Below are positions 31,383-33,958 of a stretch of 33,958 nucleotides of DNA, piece after piece. The notes beneath the pieces are model-generated. The model searched no databases, was not told the DNA's origin, and worked only from the letters and a program-made list of their open reading frames with translations. The stretch is from Planctomycetia bacterium (GTDB taxonomy: Bacteria; Planctomycetota; Planctomycetia; Planctomycetales; Planctomycetaceae), in assembly GCA_026400935.1 (NCBI GenBank), contig JAPLNX010000513.1, positions 1 through 33,958 on the forward strand, given 5' to 3'. Position 1 is the stretch's first letter; every line of letters begins with the position of its first letter. A program made the translations under genes and the position numbers.

Positions 31383-32282
31383 ATGGCCAGCAATTGGAAT
31401 AGCGGAATCAACGACCGGCGGATCAAAGAAGAAATCTGCGAGATTGGTCGGCGTGTGTATGCGAAAGGTTTCGCAGCGGCGAATGATGGGAATATCTCGG
31501 TTCGTGTTGGACCGAACGAAGTCGTGTGCTCGCCGACGATGATCTGCAAGGGGTTCATGAAGCCGGAGGATATCTGTGCGGTCGATCTCGACGGCAAGCA
31601 GATCGGGGGGACTCGCAAACGGACTAGTGAGATCTTGCTGCACCTGGCGATCATGCGTGCTCGCCCAGACGTAGTGGCGTGCGTGCATTGCCATCCGCCG
31701 CACGCGACGGCGTTCGCAGTGGCTCGTGAGCCGATCCCGCAGTGCATCCTGCCGGAGATCGAAGTCTTCATGGGCGAGGTGCCAATCGCTCCGTATGAAA
31801 CTCCAGGCGGACAGGACTTCGCGAACACGGTGCTGCCGTTCCTCAAGCCGGGGACGAACACGATCATCCTTGCCAATCACGGCACGATCAGTTTCGGGCC
31901 GACGTTGGAGCAGGCGTATTGGAAGACCGAAATCCTCGACGCCTATTGCCGGATTTTGTTGTTGTCGAAACAGCTTGGCGGGGTGACGTACTTGAACGAA
32001 CAGAAGTCGCGTGAGTTGCTCGATCTGAAGAAGAAGCTGGGCTTCGACGATCCGCGGTTCCATGTCGAGGACTGCGACCTTTGCGGCAACGGTGCGTATC
32101 GCGATGGATATAAAGAAGAGATGCCACAACCCTGCGCGTTCGAGCCGGCTCCGACCTATCCGGGCTACTTGCAGAAGCCGACCTACGCGAGTGGTGCCGC
32201 TCCAGTCGGTGGTGGTGGTGCAGATGTTGATTCGTTGGTGAAAGCGATTACCGAGCAGGTGCTGGCGGCGCTCGGCAAATAA
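31383..32282 (+). CDS. pvmN: Class II aldolase (L-fuculose/L-rhamnulose-1-phosphate type) with C-terminal encapsulation peptide
   Basis: A protein of 299 aa. It has the aldolase II/adducin fold. Catalytic and metal residues fit fuculose-1-phosphate aldolase: NDGNISVRV (34-42), the Glu in TSEILLHLA (E83), HCHPPH (Zn ligands H102 and H104) and ILANHGT (H166). It would cleave fuculose- or rhamnulose-1-phosphate to DHAP and L-lactaldehyde. The P. limnophila homologue PvmN was characterised for this role. The usual FucA is about 215 aa. Here a Pro/Gly-rich linker ends in ADVDSLVKAITEQVLAALGK (280-299), an amphipathic encapsulation helix. A four-Cys/His patch (HVEDCDLCGNGAYRDGY) precedes the linker. 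It is the last gene of the operon. Confidence 0.94.
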   Translation: MASNWNSGINDRRIKEEICEIGRRVYAKGFAAANDGNISVRVGPNEVVCSPTMICKGFMKPEDICAVDLDGKQIGGTRKRTSEILLHLAIMRARPDVVACVHCHPPHATAFAVAREPIPQCILPEIEVFMGEVPIAPYETPGGQDFANTVLPFLKPGTNTIILANHGTISFGPTLEQAYWKTEILDAYCRILLLSKQLGGVTYLNEQKSRELLDLKKKLGFDDPRFHVEDCDLCGNGAYRDGYKEEMPQPCAFEPAPTYPGYLQKPTYASGAAPVGGGGADVDSLVKAITEQVLAALGK

Positions 32283-32418
32283 GCTGCTGGTCCTCGTCGC
32301 CCCTTCGTCGTTGCAATGTTGAAGTGCGGTTCGCGTGTTTGTCTTGTGGCAAACGACTCAGACAATTACGCGGGCCGCACGCGCCACATCGAATAGGATG
32401 AACTTTTCAAAACCCAGC

Positions 32419-32448
32419 TTGACCCATTTTTTGCGGCTGGCCTATAAC
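32419..32448 (+). promoter_or_regulatory. Candidate sigma-70-type promoter of the foldase gene
   Basis: TTGACC at 32419-32424 and TATAAC at 32443-32448 are separated by 18 nt, a good match to the -35/-10 consensus. They lie about 100 nt before the foldase start and after the last BMC gene. This suggests the foldase is transcribed separately from the BMC operon. Confidence 0.6.
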
Positions 32449-32548
32449 CCGCCGCCTTCTCACGGTCGAAAGGAATTCGATCGGAGGCGTTTCATTTCGG
32501 AACTGTCATTTCTAAGACGCCGCTGACATGACGGCAGGGATGCGAGCC

Positions 32549-33859
32549 ATGGCAGAACTCAATCGTTCTAAGTCAACTTTGTTGCTGGTCGCCGCTGGGA
32601 CGGGAACCGCTGTGCTCGGCGCAGCGATTTGTTTTCAATGCCTTCGCGCTCAACCGGGAACGGCTGCCGAAGAGGCAACTGCTCGTGCGAGTGCTTCCGA
32701 GAGCGCTTCGGGCAAAGCTCGTCTCGGAGCATCGGCGAATTCGCAATCTTCCATTGGATCACCAGCGGGGACTTCTGGAACAACTCCGAATGCTTCAGCT
32801 AAGGGCGAAGCCGGTGCTCGTGTCAGCCACAACGGACAGAACCTGCTCATTTCGATGGATGAGGTGGCCAAAGAAAGCGTTGTTCGAGTTGGCAAAGAAG
32901 TGCTCGACAGCATGATCAATCGAGCGATCATTCAACTCGCTTGCCGTGAACGTGGTGTGGAAGTCGCCAGAACCGAAGTCGATCAGGAAATCGTTCGCAT
33001 CGCAGCCGAGTTCAAAATTCCTGTCGAACAATATCTGCAAATGCTCCAAGCCGAACGGAACATCCCACCGGAACAATATCGTCGCGATGTGATCTGGCCG
33101 ATGCTCGCATTGAAGAAGTTGGTCGGTGCCGAGGTCAAAGTGACCGAAGAAGAAATCCAAAAGGCGTTCGAGCGAGAGTACGGCCCGCGTGTCAAATGTC
33201 GCATGATTCTGTGTGACAACTTGCGACGCGCTCAAGCCGCTTGGGCAAAAGTGAAAGAGAGCCCGGATGACTTTGAAAAGTACGTCCAAGAATACTCGAT
33301 CGACCCAGCCAGCAAGTCGCTCGATGGCAGCGTTCCGCCGATTCCACGTCACTCAGGAAGCGAGACTGTTGAGAAGGCTGCATTCAAACTTAAGATGGGT
33401 GAAATTTCTGCCGTCATTCAAATCGATAGCACATTGCACCAATACGTCATCTTGAAGTGCGAAGGACGGACTGATCCGGTTGTTAAAGAACTTGACGATC
33501 AAGTTTGTGCGGAGTTGGCCGACCTGTTGAAAAAGCAGAAGACTCAGGAACAGGTCGCCAAAGTCTTCGAGTCCATTAAGAAAGAGACGCGAGTCGATAA
33601 TTACTACACCAACACATCGACCGGTGGTACGAGTAACGCTTCTCAAGCTGATGGCACGAAGTCAAATGGCACTCTATCGGCTTCAACCAAAGGTGGTTCA
33701 GTAGCCAACGATGGAGGTGAGGTTCGTCAGGCCGGGGCCAAGGGAACTTCAAATGGTCGAGTAAAACCAGCTATTGCGACATCTGCGGATGATGCAGACG
33801 CTCTTCCCGTACGTCCCGCCAGTTCAACAAAGCGTTCGGTCCCGAATTCCTCGAAGTAA
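32549..33859 (+). CDS. Exported parvulin-type peptidyl-prolyl isomerase (SurA/PpiC-like)
   Basis: A protein of 436 aa from the third of three in-frame ATGs (32528, 32540, 32549), chosen because AGGGA sits 8 nt upstream and MAELNRSKSTLLLVAAGTGT begins a normal signal peptide. Residues about 33-80 are a low-complexity Ala/Ser linker. Residues about 85-200 are a SurA-like N-terminal helical domain (IQLACRERGVEVARTEVDQEI... PPEQYRRDVIWPMLALKKLV). Residues about 205-300 fit a PpiC/parvulin rotamase domain (VKCRMILCDNLRRAQAAWAKV, FEKYVQEYSIDPASK, FKLKMGEISAVIQ). The C-terminal 80 residues are Ser/Thr/Gly-rich and probably disordered. The protein would help fold exported proteins. Separation from the BMC operon is suggested by a promoter-like sequence. 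Confidence 0.85.
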   Translation: MAELNRSKSTLLLVAAGTGTAVLGAAICFQCLRAQPGTAAEEATARASASESASGKARLGASANSQSSIGSPAGTSGTTPNASAKGEAGARVSHNGQNLLISMDEVAKESVVRVGKEVLDSMINRAIIQLACRERGVEVARTEVDQEIVRIAAEFKIPVEQYLQMLQAERNIPPEQYRRDVIWPMLALKKLVGAEVKVTEEEIQKAFEREYGPRVKCRMILCDNLRRAQAAWAKVKESPDDFEKYVQEYSIDPASKSLDGSVPPIPRHSGSETVEKAAFKLKMGEISAVIQIDSTLHQYVILKCEGRTDPVVKELDDQVCAELADLLKKQKTQEQVAKVFESIKKETRVDNYYTNTSTGGTSNASQADGTKSNGTLSASTKGGSVANDGGEVRQAGAKGTSNGRVKPAIATSADDADALPVRPASSTKRSVPNSSK

Positions 33860-33882
33860 AAGCCTTGGGCCGCAATTATTTT

Positions 33883-33946
33883 CTAGCACGACGCGCAAGC
33901 GAGTGGTCCGAACGAACCAACATGACTCGCTGGTGCATCGTGCTAG
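33883..33946. terminator. Hairpin repeat downstream of the foldase gene
   Basis: CTAGCACGACGCGCAAGCGAG (from 33883) and 33925-33946 are inverse complements at 19 of 22 positions, separated by 20 nt, followed by a T-rich CTTTCTTTG. Position and the following T-rich run suggest a terminator. The arm matches the repeat after the amidase gene at 17205, so it belongs to a dispersed family. Confidence 0.65.
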
Positions 33947-33958
33947 CTTTCTTTGTAA

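Noticed and set aside
3624-33946. Clustered repeats as a possible CRISPR array
   Set aside because: Repeats are inverted pairs of several different families at gene junctions. No regularly spaced direct repeats with unique spacers and no cas genes were seen. The only tandem repeat is two 23-bp copies at 31269-31314.

Overview
The window reads as chromosome of a planctomycete (phylum Planctomycetota). Evidence is the pair formed by a DUF1549/DUF1553 protein with a c-type haem motif and a DUF1501 protein, a DUF1552 protein, moderate GC, many dispersed palindromic repeats, and a bacterial microcompartment (BMC) operon of the Planctomycetes-Verrucomicrobia (PV/PVM) type. No rRNA, tRNA or CRISPR array was seen.

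Layout. 1-75 (-) is the 5' end of an IS66-like transposase running off the window. 244-1996 (+) is a HEAT-repeat gene split by a frameshift. 2094-3431 (+) is a DUF1552 protein, convergent with a minus-strand pair: the cytochrome-type DUF1549/DUF1553 protein with a LamG-like domain (5345-9442) and a Tat-type DUF1501 protein (3624-5075). 9842-13147 (+) is a large exported Ycf48/BNR-repeat protein with a CBM9-like C-terminus. Housekeeping and membrane genes follow: a four-helix membrane protein, metK, an amidase, murG (with a palindromic repeat inserted in frame), a MoxR ATPase, a DUF4058 gene flanked by two purN-tail remnants, and an MBOAT-type acyltransferase with a small membrane partner.

22687-32282 (+) is the BMC operon. 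In order: DeoR-type regulator, PduL phosphotransacylase, two BMC-H shell proteins, a divergent acetate-kinase-family enzyme, a small membrane protein, a BMC-P vertex protein, a second membrane protein, a CoA-acylating aldehyde dehydrogenase, two small proteins (one resembling the L7/L12 C-terminal domain), a second BMC-P, a BMC-associated protein of unknown function, a third BMC-P, and a class II aldolase with a C-terminal encapsulation peptide. From knowledge of the family, the aldolase would split L-fuculose-1-phosphate or L-rhamnulose-1-phosphate into DHAP and lactaldehyde. The dehydrogenase would make lactyl-CoA, PduL lactyl-phosphate, and the kinase lactate plus ATP. The shell would hold the aldehyde.

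The most notable points are the four non-canonical small genes inside the BMC operon, palindromic repeats in most of its intergenic gaps, an acetate kinase with two active-site substitutions, the in-frame palindrome in murG, and the purN-tail direct repeats around DUF4058. The window ends with an exported parvulin-type foldase (32549-33859) that has its own candidate promoter and a terminator-like repeat.
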